From: CBDBDZ01 sp965204215
GTDB taxonomy: Bacteria; Pseudomonadota; Gammaproteobacteria; Pseudomonadales; GM7GCV1
DNA: 64,000 bases
Direction: 5' to 3'
Assembly (NCBI GenBank): GCA_965204215.1
Contig: CBDBDZ010000012.1
Location: 6,981 to 70,980, forward strand
Shown here piece after piece: positions 38,598-47,207 of this stretch (positions within the stretch are counted from its first letter, which is position 1; each line of letters starts with the position of its first letter). Both the position numbers and the translations under genes were made by a program. The notes beneath the pieces are model-generated. The model was not told where the DNA came from, made no database searches, and saw nothing but the letters and a program-made list of their open reading frames with translations.

Positions 38598-39893
38598 TTG
38601 GTAGATGCATCTACAGGATCCCTTGTTGTCTTCCTAACCTTTTTAATTTTTTTATCAGCCTACTTTTCCAGTTCCGAAACGGGTTTATTCTCTCTCAACC
38701 GTTATCGTCTTAAATATATGAGCAAGCGCTCAAGAGGAGCAAAGCGCGCGCAGAAACTACTGCAACGCCCAGACCGCACTATGGGTCTTATTCTAATAGG
38801 TAATAACGCCGTCAATATTATGGCAGCAATTACTGCTGATATTATTTTCTCTCGCATTTTTGGCCCTAGTGCTGGCTTTTGGGCAACCACTGTTCTACTT
38901 ACTTTAATTATGCTGGTGTTTGCCGAGGTTACACCTAAAACACTTGCGGCGGCACATCCAGAGTCTATAGCTTTTCGCTCCAGCCATGTTTTACGCCCAT
39001 TAATGAAACTCATGCTTCCCTTTGTGATATTTATTAATTGGATAACAAACGCTTTAGTGCGATTGTTTGGCATTGACCCTACCAAACTTAACAGCAATAC
39101 TTTAAACTCGGAAGAGTTAAGGCAGCTGGTAACTGACGATGAGAGCCAACTTTCTGACCAGCATCAAGATTTGTTATCGAATGTATTGGATTTAGAAAAT
39201 TTGACCATCCAGGATATTATGACTCCCAGAGGAGAAATTTACGGTATTGATTTACAAGAACCTATCGAATCCATTGAAGCCAATATTCTAAGCAGTGACT
39301 ATACCAGAGTACCTCTGTATGAAGGTAACATTAACCAGATTATTGGCGTACTGCATTTACGTAAAATTAATATAGCTCTGGCGAGCGATGAAGTGAGCTT
39401 GTCCGTTGAAGCTTTATATCGGTTTGCCGATGAACCTTATTTTGTTCCCGACAGCACCACGTTACAACACCAACTCATTCAATTTCAAAAGCACAAACAG
39501 CGCTTTGGTTTCGTAATTAACGAATACGGCGATTTACAAGGTTTGGTAACACTAGATGACCTATTAGAAGAAATTGTCGGCAGTTATACTACTAATGAAA
39601 ATAACGAAGATGATATTATTCAAATTGAGGGCGATGGTTTTATTATTGATGCCACCGCTAATATTCGAGAAATTAACAAATCTAATCAATGGGATATCCC
39701 TACCGATGGACCAAAAACCATTAACGGATTAATTATAGAACACGTTGAATTTATTCCTGAAGAGAACCTTTGTGTAAGAATAGGTAACTACCTTGTAGAA
39801 ACCCGTTCCATTAGTAAAACGGGTATCGAAACGGCTTTTATACGCCGTGTAACCAAAAGTAACTCTACAACAAGCTACAATGAAGATGATTAA
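38598..39893 (+). CDS. CNNM/CorC-type (HlyC/CorC, YfjD-like) membrane protein with CBS pair
   Basis: A 431-residue protein. An N-terminal DUF21 membrane domain with about four helices (YFSSSETGLFSLNRYRLK and IGNNAVNIMAA are its hallmarks) is followed by a CBS-domain pair (IMTPRGEIYGID, then INEYGDLQGLVTLDDLLEEIVG) and a C-terminal CorC_HlyC domain. Family members act in Mg2+/Co2+ transport or resistance. The start is TTG 38598, supported by GAGG 9 nt upstream (38585-38588); a TTG at 38583 is the alternative. It overlaps the DUF547 gene by 14 bp. Confidence 0.9.
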   Translation: MVDASTGSLVVFLTFLIFLSAYFSSSETGLFSLNRYRLKYMSKRSRGAKRAQKLLQRPDRTMGLILIGNNAVNIMAAITADIIFSRIFGPSAGFWATTVLLTLIMLVFAEVTPKTLAAAHPESIAFRSSHVLRPLMKLMLPFVIFINWITNALVRLFGIDPTKLNSNTLNSEELRQLVTDDESQLSDQHQDLLSNVLDLENLTIQDIMTPRGEIYGIDLQEPIESIEANILSSDYTRVPLYEGNINQIIGVLHLRKINIALASDEVSLSVEALYRFADEPYFVPDSTTLQHQLIQFQKHKQRFGFVINEYGDLQGLVTLDDLLEEIVGSYTTNENNEDDIIQIEGDGFIIDATANIREINKSNQWDIPTDGPKTINGLIIEHVEFIPEENLCVRIGNYLVETRSISKTGIETAFIRRVTKSNSTTSYNEDD

Positions 39894-40689
39894 AACCACG
39901 ATAACTATACTATTAGTACTTATGCTGAATACCACACTAAATGCAGCCCCTGAAGCCTGGGATATCTGGGATGAATCGGATGAAGAAAGTACAGAAATGA
40001 TTGATCACCAAACCTATGCCGAAATATTACAGCGTTATTTAAATAACGAACATGAAAGTGGAATTAACCGCTTTGCCTATAAAAAGGTGAGTCCTGAAGA
40101 CAAAGACAAACTCAATAACTACATAGCCGAATTGACTGCTATTGATATTCGAGAATACAACAAAGACGAACAAATGGCATATTGGATTAATTTGTACAAT
40201 GCACTGACCATTGAAGTTATTTTGAGAAAGAAACCATTATTTTCAATTTTAACAACTGGCAACGGATTATTATCGAAAGGTCCCTGGGATGATGTAGTAG
40301 CTACGATTGACGATGTAGAACTTACCTTAAACGATATTGAACACCGAATTTTAAGACCCATTTGGAATGACTACAGAATTCACTTTGCTGTAAATTGCGC
40401 CAGCATAGGTTGCCCTAATTTACAAGGCGTTCCATTTCTTGCCAAAACACTAGAAACACAACTGGAACAAGGGGCAAACGATTATTTAAACCACCCTAGA
40501 GGGCTTAAATTTAAAGGTGATAAACTGCATTTATCCGAAATTTTTAATTGGTATGCCGAAGATTTTGGTAACAATCAGACTGAAATTTTAGCAACACTGG
40601 CCAAATATGTGGATGAAATGACGGCTGAAAAACTTCGCAGCTACAAAGGCAAAATAAGTTATAGCTATGACTGGGGATTAAATAAATAA
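39880..40689 (+). CDS. Exported DUF547 protein
   Basis: A 269-residue protein with a signal peptide (about 1-22, ending LNAAPEA). The DUF547 domain includes MAYWINLYNALTIEVIL, SKGPWDD, LTLNDIEHRILRP and HFAVNCASIGCPNLQ; the Cys/His pattern in this last motif is typical. The domain is sometimes compared with papain-like or glutaredoxin-linked folds, but its function is unknown. It overlaps the upstream CorC-type gene by 14 bp and is 8 bp before the decarboxylase gene. Confidence 0.88.
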   Translation: MKMIKTTITILLVLMLNTTLNAAPEAWDIWDESDEESTEMIDHQTYAEILQRYLNNEHESGINRFAYKKVSPEDKDKLNNYIAELTAIDIREYNKDEQMAYWINLYNALTIEVILRKKPLFSILTTGNGLLSKGPWDDVVATIDDVELTLNDIEHRILRPIWNDYRIHFAVNCASIGCPNLQGVPFLAKTLETQLEQGANDYLNHPRGLKFKGDKLHLSEIFNWYAEDFGNNQTEILATLAKYVDEMTAEKLRSYKGKISYSYDWGLNK

Positions 40690-40697
40690 AACTATAA

Positions 40698-42110
40698 ATG
40701 AACACCGAAGAATTTAGACGCGCAGGGCATCAATTAATTGACTGGGTAGCCGATTATAAAAACAGTGTAAAAAGCAAACCTGTTCGCGCTCAAATTAATC
40801 CTGGCGATGTCAAACGCAGCTTTGACAACAAGCCACCATCAAACACTTGCGATTTTGAAACGCTTTTGAATGAACTGGAACATAAAATTATACCTGCCAT
40901 TACACAGGTTCAACACCCCATGTATTACGGTTGGTTTCCATCTAACGCTTCACTAAGTTCAATACTTGGTGATATTGCGTCTTCTGGACTGTCTACTCTG
41001 GGAATTACCTGGGAAAGTTGTCCAGCACTTACCGAAACCGAAGAAGTCGTTTGCGATTGGATGCGCCAACTGGTCGGTCTATCAAACCAATGGCATGGTG
41101 TCATACAAGATACTGCATCTACTGCTACTACAGTTTGTTTATTATCCGCAAGAGAACGTGCTACCAACTATGCTCAAAATCAAGGCGGAATAGGCAGCTA
41201 TCCCTCACCACTAACTGTCTATTGTACTGCAGAGGCGCATTCTTCTGTGGTAAAAGCAGCACTGCTTGCAGGTTACGGTAAATCCAATATCAGAGTTATA
41301 GCAGTTGAGTCAACGCGCCGCACTATGCAACCAGAACAATTACAAAGCCAATTAGAAGAAGATATCAACAATGGCTTCCAACCCGCTGCTATTATTGCCA
41401 CCTCTGGCACCACTGGGGTAACGGCATTTGATCCCTTAGAACCCATTGCACAAATTGCCAACCAGCACAGTTGCTGGTTGCACGTTGATGCAGCAATGGG
41501 TGGCTCTGCCATGTTATTACCCGAGTGCCGACATTTATGGCAAGGTATAGAACGAGCCGATTCGCTGTGTTGGAACCCGCATAAATGGATGGGTACCATT
41601 TTAGATTGTTCGCTGATGTACGTTAAAGACCCAGAACATTTAATTCGGGTAATGTCTACCAACCCTAGCTATTTGCGTTCGAAAAGTGATGGAGAAGTCA
41701 CTCAATATCGCGATTGGGGTATTCCTCTGGGTAGACGGTTTCGTTCATTAAAGATTTTATTTCAATTGCGTTTAGATGGTGTTGAATCTATTCAACAGCG
41801 ACTGCGTAAAGATATAAGCAATGCTAAATGGCTATCTCAACAAATTGAACAACATCCAGACTGGTATCTTGTTGCACCAACCACTCTGCAAACGGTTTGT
41901 ATCAGGCACCAACCCGCCAATATCAGCGATGATGAAGTTGATAAACGCACACTGCAATGGTTAGAAAAAATCAACGCATCAGGCCTTGCTTTTATGAGCC
42001 CTTCGCAAATGGAAAAGCGTTGGTATGTCAGAGTGTCAATTGGATCGCAAAGTACCACATTGCAGCATGTAGAACAACTGTGGGCAATACTGCAAAAGGC
42101 AGTTAATTAA
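40698..42110 (+). CDS. Aromatic-L-amino-acid decarboxylase (group II PLP enzyme)
   Basis: A 470-residue PLP-dependent decarboxylase of the DOPA/tryptophan/tyrosine type. The PLP lysine is in CWNPHKWMGTILDCS, the ring-stacking His in YCTAEAHSSVVKAA, and the PLP Asp in WLHVDAAMGGSAM. The N-terminal swap segment (HPMYYGWFPSNASLSSILGD) matches aromatic decarboxylases rather than glutamate decarboxylases. The substrate (DOPA, tryptophan, tyrosine or phenylalanine) is not readable by eye. It is third in the run CorC-type, DUF547, decarboxylase. Confidence 0.9.
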   Translation: MNTEEFRRAGHQLIDWVADYKNSVKSKPVRAQINPGDVKRSFDNKPPSNTCDFETLLNELEHKIIPAITQVQHPMYYGWFPSNASLSSILGDIASSGLSTLGITWESCPALTETEEVVCDWMRQLVGLSNQWHGVIQDTASTATTVCLLSARERATNYAQNQGGIGSYPSPLTVYCTAEAHSSVVKAALLAGYGKSNIRVIAVESTRRTMQPEQLQSQLEEDINNGFQPAAIIATSGTTGVTAFDPLEPIAQIANQHSCWLHVDAAMGGSAMLLPECRHLWQGIERADSLCWNPHKWMGTILDCSLMYVKDPEHLIRVMSTNPSYLRSKSDGEVTQYRDWGIPLGRRFRSLKILFQLRLDGVESIQQRLRKDISNAKWLSQQIEQHPDWYLVAPTTLQTVCIRHQPANISDDEVDKRTLQWLEKINASGLAFMSPSQMEKRWYVRVSIGSQSTTLQHVEQLWAILQKAVN

Positions 42111-42113
42111 CGA

Positions 42114-42373
42114 TTAATTAATATCGCCTATAGGTGCAGCAAAAGCATCTTCCACTAATTGATTGACATGAGAACTGGTTAAACTTTGCATAAATGCCAC
42201 CAAAGCTAACACCTCATCATCGGCTAATTCCAGGGGTCTGATTAACGAACTAAGCAAATCATTTTTTGCTCCGCCTTTATTGTAGAATTGAACTACCTGT
42301 TGCAGTGTGAGCATTGAACCATTGTGCATATAAGGCGCACTTAGTGCTACATTGCGTAAACTCGGTGAGGAAA
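42114..42373 (-). pseudogene. Di-haem cytochrome c peroxidase, C-terminal fragment cut by IS
   Basis: About 86 codons resembling the end of the CCP/MauG family: SPSLRNVALSAPYMHNGSM (with the distal Met ligand region), then LQQVVQFYNKGG and LVAFMQSLTS. The two haem-binding CxxCH motifs and the signal peptide are missing. Reading upstream enters the inverted repeat of the IS at 42374, which supplies an ATG, so a short peptide could still be made. The 5' part of the gene is nowhere else in the window. Confidence 0.85.
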
Positions 42374-42420
42374 TGGACCCCATTTTTCAGACAGTGGCTT
42401 AAGAAATATTTTGGACAGGC

Positions 42421-43254
42421 TTATGCTGCTTTAGGCAGCGTTAAATTGGCATAATAAATCTGATCGGGAGTTTGTCTCCCCTTCAAATTTTGATGCCGTC
42501 TGTCTTCGTTAAAGAAACGAAAATACTCATCAATACCAGCTCGTACTTCAGGGACTGTGTCGTAGGCTTTTAAATAGATATTTTCATATTTAAGGCTACG
42601 CCACAATCGCTCAATAAATACATTATCAAGCCAACGACCTCGACCATCCATACTAATTTCAATGTTATTATCAATGAGTACAGAAGTAAAGGCGTCACTG
42701 GTAAATTGTGAACCTTGGTCAGTATTGAATATATCAGGTTTACCATAGCGTTGTATAGCCTCTTTAAGAGCTTCAATACAAAAAGCAGTATCCATTGTGT
42801 TAGATAATCGCCATGACAGTACCTTACGACTGAACCAGTCAATAACAGCCACTAAATACACAAAACCTTTAGCCATTGGAATATAGGTTATATCGGTTGC
42901 CCATACTTGATTAGAACGGTTGATATTCAACCCTCTCAAACGATAAGGATAGATGCGATGAGCCTTATTGGATATCGTGGTTTTCTTCTTAAGAAAGATG
43001 GCTATAATGCCCATGACAAGCATCAATCGCTGTACTTTCTTTCGATTGATGAAGATATCTTCGGTCTCTAATTGGTCACGAATACGGCGGCTGCCATAGA
43101 AAGGAAGCTTCATATGGATAGCATCAATACGCCTCATCAAATCGACATCACTATCACTGAGAGGTTTAGGCTGATAATAAAAAGTAGAGCGGTTGACTGA
43201 TAGTAACTCGCATTGTTTTGACACCGCTAATGTGGGATGATTCATATCAATCAT
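42421..43254 (-). CDS. IS3-family transposase OrfB (DDE integrase domain)
   Basis: A 277-residue catalytic subunit. An N-terminal HTH_21 region (PFYGSRRIRDQLE) is followed by an rve integrase domain with all three acidic residues: Asp in WATDITYIP, Asp in NTDQGSQFTS and Glu in VFIERLWRSLKYE. The C-terminal YFRFFNEDRRHQNL is typical of IS3. The frame is intact. It overlaps orfA by 4 bp, so it is made by coupling or by frameshifting into an OrfAB fusion. Confidence 0.94.
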   Translation of the reverse strand: MIDMNHPTLAVSKQCELLSVNRSTFYYQPKPLSDSDVDLMRRIDAIHMKLPFYGSRRIRDQLETEDIFINRKKVQRLMLVMGIIAIFLKKKTTISNKAHRIYPYRLRGLNINRSNQVWATDITYIPMAKGFVYLVAVIDWFSRKVLSWRLSNTMDTAFCIEALKEAIQRYGKPDIFNTDQGSQFTSDAFTSVLIDNNIEISMDGRGRWLDNVFIERLWRSLKYENIYLKAYDTVPEVRAGIDEYFRFFNEDRRHQNLKGRQTPDQIYYANLTLPKAA

Positions 43255-43550
43255 CTCCTTGCGCAGGGGGCTTGAATCCTGTCTAGCCCGCGTTCTAAAA
43301 AATCGCGTTCCATCGTTAATTGACCAATTTTGGAATGCAATTGGTCAATCTGTTTGACATCAGATTTAGACACACTACTGCGTTCAAATAATGATGAGGC
43401 TTGTTCCATTAATTGCTGGCGCCATTGATGAATTTGGGTTTGATGTAAGCCAAATTGTTGCGACAGCTCGGCTAAGGTGTTATCACCTCTTGCCGCGGTT
43501 AAAGCAACTTTAGCTTTAAAGGATGGTGAATGGTTTCTTCGTTTTGTCAT
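43251..43550 (-). CDS. IS3-family transposase OrfA
   Basis: A 99-residue DNA-binding subunit. A helix-turn-helix (SPSFKAKVALTAARGD, LAELSQQFGLHQTQIHQW) is followed by a leucine-zipper-like helix (LHSKIGQLTMERDFL). ATG 43550 (MTKRRNHSP) is preferred; the frame extends upstream to 43565. It ends inside the start of orfB. Confidence 0.92.
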   Translation of the reverse strand: MTKRRNHSPSFKAKVALTAARGDNTLAELSQQFGLHQTQIHQWRQQLMEQASSLFERSSVSKSDVKQIDQLHSKIGQLTMERDFLERGLDRIQAPCARR

Positions 43551-43617
43551 AATAATATGCTTCAAATAATAGTAGGTTTATTGTCGCAAAATATTTCTTA
43601 AATTTCAAAAATCCTGT

Positions 43618-44088
43618 CTAACCGATGGGGTCCACTTCTGTCTCAGGATTAGCTTTTAGATTACTGTTATCTCTATCAACCATCAACTCTCCGAAAGGGA
43701 ATGGAGCGGTACAATTTATAATATTTAGCACTAACACTCTGCTCTTACCCATTGATTTAAACACATGAATCCTAGCTGTTAATTTAGTTTCACCAACGAA
43801 AGGAAAATTACTATTTACTTGGTGAATTGAACTATTAGCCTGATTTTTAATGATTTCATCATAAGGTCGAGTTATACCTCTATTAGCACCTTCAGACATA
43901 AGAGCCCTAGCAATAATCCAGCCATCTTCACTATCGATATGTTGTCTTAATTTTATTAAAACGGTATCCTCATCCGCAATATAGCCGCTTTCTCCACGAT
44001 TTATTATACTATCTAAGTCGTAGTTAAAAGCACCTGAAAAAATAGCGTTAGATAAATCAGTTGATGCCGCATAATAAAAACCGCACAT
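43618..44088 (-). pseudogene. Unrecognised gene, 3' end replaced by IS3 terminal repeat
   Basis: The open frame codes 156 residues. The last codons (VDPIG then stop) come from the inverted repeat of the IS, so the native C-terminus is lost beyond 43635. I recognise no domain. The protein is soluble, with three cysteines and stretches such as GWIIARALMSEGANRG and LTARIHVFKSMGKSRVLVLNIINC. Its ATG follows the TGA of the upstream frame directly (TGAATG), so the two are a coupled pair. Confidence 0.6.
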
Positions 44089-44568
44089 TCAACTCATAAT
44101 AGCAAAAGGGTCATCCTTAATCTTAATACAGACTAAATTAGACTGCAGCCCCCTACCTAATTTGTAGCTGTACTTGGGTATTAGCCATGAATTACCTTCT
44201 CGATAGTCAGCTCTTACCTCACAAATAGTAGAGCTAGATATATTGCGCTTTTTACTTGTCTTTACTTTACCTGCATAAATACCTGTACAACAACCTTGAT
44301 GCCATATAGAACCAATTGATATTAATGGCAACTGACCAACTCCTATTCTAATAACTTTACTCTTTTCACTGTCCACTATGTCTAACATCATTAAATCAGA
44401 ACGATCCATTCCTAAAAAATCAGCACCTTCAATAAATGGGCTAATATGAACCTGAAAAAGTAATTCATCAGAAATATTTGGATTTTGCTCAATCGCCCCT
44501 AACCAATCTACTCTCCAATATCTATCATCTTGTGGAAATTCACTAATTTGGGGTATGTCTTTATACAC
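44089..44568 (-). CDS. Unrecognised protein, first gene of a coupled pair
   Basis: A 159-residue soluble protein, start ATG 44568 with GGTGA about 12 nt and GAAG about 3 nt upstream. I recognise no domain. Distinctive stretches are DDRYWRVDWLGAIEQNPN, SIGSIWHQGCCTGIYAG and YSYKLGRGLQSNLVCIKIKDD. Its stop abuts the start of the truncated partner. It lies 72 bp downstream of lipA on the same strand and has no homologous neighbour here. The position beside an IS and a broken gene suggests accessory DNA. Confidence 0.6.
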   Translation of the reverse strand: MYKDIPQISEFPQDDRYWRVDWLGAIEQNPNISDELLFQVHISPFIEGADFLGMDRSDLMMLDIVDSEKSKVIRIGVGQLPLISIGSIWHQGCCTGIYAGKVKTSKKRNISSSTICEVRADYREGNSWLIPKYSYKLGRGLQSNLVCIKIKDDPFAIMS

Positions 44569-44586
44569 TTCAAATCACCAGTAGCA

Positions 44587-44624
44587 TTTATCCTTGTGAA
44601 GTAGTGTTTATCATTGTTAATTAG
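44587..44624. repeat. Tandem direct repeat, two 18-bp units at 20-bp period
   Basis: TTTATCCTTGTGAAGTAG (44587-44604) and TTTATCATTGTTAATTAG (44607-44624) match at 15 of 18 positions. They fill the spacer between lipA and the unrecognised gene pair and could be an operator for the pair. Confidence 0.4.
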
Positions 44625-44640
44625 GAATTAGTGTTGTAAT

Positions 44641-45633
44641 TCACAGCGATTCTCCATGCACTTGTTTATCGGCATGATATGAAGAACGTACTAATGGACC
44701 ACTGGCAACATGTTTAAAGCCTATATTGTATGCATAATCACTGTATTCGGCGAATTCATCGGGGTGTACATATCGCTCAACTGGCAAATGATCACGCGAA
44801 GGTTGCAGATATTGCCCGATAGTCAACATTTCAATATCATACTCACGCATGGTTTTCAACACTGTTAACAATTGCTGCCTGGTTTCTCCCAAGCCTACCA
44901 TTAACCCTGACTTTGATAACACATGAGGGTTTAATGCTTTGTACTTTTTAAGTAGTTCCAATGACCATTGATAATTTGCTCCAGGTCTTGCCAATCGATA
45001 CAATTCCGGTACTGTTTCCAAATTGTGATTAAATACATCAGGGGGAGTTTCTGTAAGAATGTTTAGTGCTACATCCATTCTTCCACGAAAATCAGGCGTT
45101 AATATCTCCACTTTGATATCTGGGTTTTGCATCCGCGTTTCTTTGATACATTGAGCGAAGTGAGCGGCTCCACCATCGCGCAAATCATCTCTATCCACTG
45201 AGGTAATGACTACGTAGTCAAGATTTAACGCTGCTATCGCATTCGCCAAATTTAAAGGTTCATTGCTGTCTATCGGATTGGGCTTACCATGCCCTACATC
45301 ACAAAACGGGCAACGTCTGGTACAAATATCGCCCATAATCATAAAGGTTGCAGTCCCGCCGCTAAAACACTCATTTAAATTCGGGCAATTAGCTTCCTCG
45401 CAAACTGTCGCTAAACCATAAGTTCTAAGCGTTTGTTTAACTTCTTTAACTTCTTTGGATATACCAGCCTTCACTCTTATCCATGGCGGTTTACGTTGAA
45501 TATTGCCAGTATCTTCTGCTTTTAACGGTATAAGTTCAACTTTGTCTGCATCACGCAATTTCACACCCTGCGGTCTTCTTCCCTTATTGCGAGCGAGCTT
45601 TCGGGCTGATATATTAATTTGGTATTCACTCAT
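44641..45633 (-). CDS. lipA: Lipoyl synthase
   Basis: Radical-SAM enzyme that inserts two sulfurs into octanoyl groups on AceF and related proteins. It is 330 residues. The auxiliary cluster motif is CEEANCPNLNEC, the radical-SAM CxxxCxxC is in CTRRCPFCDVG, and the C-terminal RSSYHAD serine cluster ligand is present (PLVRSSYHADK). lipB is not adjacent. It lies 9 bp downstream of guaA on the same strand. Its product is required for the lipoyl domains of the aceF product encoded in this window. Confidence 0.96.
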   Translation of the reverse strand: MSEYQINISARKLARNKGRRPQGVKLRDADKVELIPLKAEDTGNIQRKPPWIRVKAGISKEVKEVKQTLRTYGLATVCEEANCPNLNECFSGGTATFMIMGDICTRRCPFCDVGHGKPNPIDSNEPLNLANAIAALNLDYVVITSVDRDDLRDGGAAHFAQCIKETRMQNPDIKVEILTPDFRGRMDVALNILTETPPDVFNHNLETVPELYRLARPGANYQWSLELLKKYKALNPHVLSKSGLMVGLGETRQQLLTVLKTMREYDIEMLTIGQYLQPSRDHLPVERYVHPDEFAEYSDYAYNIGFKHVASGPLVRSSYHADKQVHGESL

Positions 45634-45642
45634 AATACAGTT

Positions 45643-47205
45643 CTATTCCCATTCAATGGTTGCTGGTGGTTTACTGGATATGTCATAAGTTACACGGGAT
45701 ATTCCAGAAATGGAATTTAGAATTTGATTAGACACTTTTTCCAGTAGATCATAAGGCAGGTGCGCCCAGCGAGCGGTCATGAAATCGATAGTTTCCACAG
45801 CTCTAAGAGCGACCACATATTCATAGCGTCTGCTATCTCCTACTACACCCACCGATTTAACTGGTAAAAAGACTGTAAATGCTTGACTGACTTTATCATA
45901 CCAGCCTGATTCAATTAAAGCATCTATAAAAATAGCGTCAGCCTCACGTAATATATCGGCATATTCCTGTTTGATTGCACCAAGTATACGCACTCCCAGG
46001 CCTGGTCCAGGAAAAGGGTGTCGATACAGCATAGTTTCAGATAAACCTAACTGAACTCCTATTTTGCGAACTTCATCTTTAAATAAATTGCGCAGCGGTT
46101 CTACGAGCCTTAAGGTCATATTTTCAGGTAAGCCCCCTACATTATGGTGCGATTTAATTACGTGAGCATGGCCTGTATCGCTACCAGCTGATTCAATAAC
46201 ATCAGGGTAAATAGTCCCCTGCCCTAACCATTTCACATTATCAAGTTTCGCGGCTTCTTCATCAAAAACTTCAATGAAAGTATTGCCAATAATTTTACGC
46301 TTTTGCTCAGGGTCGGTTTCACTTGCCAGTGCGCTTAGAAAGCGTTGTTGTGCCTTGATTCTAATGACATTAAGTCCTGAGTGATTCGCAAACATTTGCA
46401 TGACCTGGTCGCCTTCATCTTTACGCAGCAGACCGTTGTCGATAAATATACAAGTTAAGTTTGAGCCAATAGCTCTGTGTAGCAGCATTGCCGTAACTGA
46501 GGAGTCAACACCTCCACTTAAGCCTAACGTCACACTATCAGTGCCAACTTGATTGCGGATACTTTCAATGCTCTCTTCAATAATTTTGTCCATCCTCCAC
46601 TGCCCACTACAGCCGCACAGTGAAATAGCAAAGTGCTTAAGTATATCTGACCCCCCTTGAGTATGGGTTACCTCTGGATGAAATTGAATGCCAAAAACAG
46701 GTCTGCTTTTGTGTTGAATAGCTGCAATTGGGCAATCTTTTGTCGTTGCTACCACTTCAAAGTCGTCACCAATAGTTTTAACTTTATCACCGTGGCTCAT
46801 CCATACATCAATGGCTGATTGTTGTGCATCAATTAGCGGTTGAAACAATCTGGCATTGGATTGAATACTGACTTCTGCGTGACCAAATTCACTGATACTG
46901 GATTGCTGCACCGACCCTCCATACTGTTGTGCCATCGCCTGCATACCGTAACAAATACCTAAAACAGGAATGTCCAGGTCTATCAAACCGTCAACTATCT
47001 TGGGTACGTTATTGCCTGTAGTCGACTCGGGTCCGCCTGATAGAATGATACCTTTTGGCTGACGCGCAATAATTTGTTCTAAAGTTGTACGCCAGCTTAA
47101 AATTTCACTATATACTCCTTGTTCGCGAATTCGACGTGCAATTAATTGAGTATATTGTGAACCAAAATCAATAATTAATAATTTTTCTTGTTGTATGGAT
47201 TGCAA
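45643..47205 (-). CDS. guaA: GMP synthase (glutamine-hydrolysing)
   Basis: A 520-residue enzyme that converts XMP to GMP. The class I amidotransferase domain has nucleophile Cys in PVLGICYGMQAMA and His/Glu in FGIQFHPEVTHT. The ATP-pyrophosphatase domain has the P-loop LGLSGGVDSSVTAML, and the dimerisation domain ends SKPPATIEWE. The start is TTG 47205, two bases after guaB; AGG lies 8 bp upstream. guaB-guaA form an operon. Confidence 0.96.
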   Translation of the reverse strand: MQSIQQEKLLIIDFGSQYTQLIARRIREQGVYSEILSWRTTLEQIIARQPKGIILSGGPESTTGNNVPKIVDGLIDLDIPVLGICYGMQAMAQQYGGSVQQSSISEFGHAEVSIQSNARLFQPLIDAQQSAIDVWMSHGDKVKTIGDDFEVVATTKDCPIAAIQHKSRPVFGIQFHPEVTHTQGGSDILKHFAISLCGCSGQWRMDKIIEESIESIRNQVGTDSVTLGLSGGVDSSVTAMLLHRAIGSNLTCIFIDNGLLRKDEGDQVMQMFANHSGLNVIRIKAQQRFLSALASETDPEQKRKIIGNTFIEVFDEEAAKLDNVKWLGQGTIYPDVIESAGSDTGHAHVIKSHHNVGGLPENMTLRLVEPLRNLFKDEVRKIGVQLGLSETMLYRHPFPGPGLGVRILGAIKQEYADILREADAIFIDALIESGWYDKVSQAFTVFLPVKSVGVVGDSRRYEYVVALRAVETIDFMTARWAHLPYDLLEKVSNQILNSISGISRVTYDISSKPPATIEWE

Positions 47206-47207
47206 TC

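Larger units (their letters stand above)
42374..43634 (-). mobile_element. IS3-family insertion sequence, complete
   Basis: A 1261-bp element with two overlapping transposase frames on the minus strand. The inverted repeats begin TGGACCCCAT at both ends (42374 and, inverted, 43634), followed by a shared AGACA and TTAAGAAATATTTTG. The flanking bases (AAA on the left, CTT on the right) show no target duplication, although IS3 elements normally make 3-4 bp. The two flanks belong to unrelated broken genes, so a rearrangement across the element is likely. Confidence 0.88.

Noticed and set aside
42114..42383. A complete small protein starting with ATG at 42383
   Set aside because: The ATG belongs to the IS inverted repeat; the remainder is the C-terminal end of a cytochrome c peroxidase.
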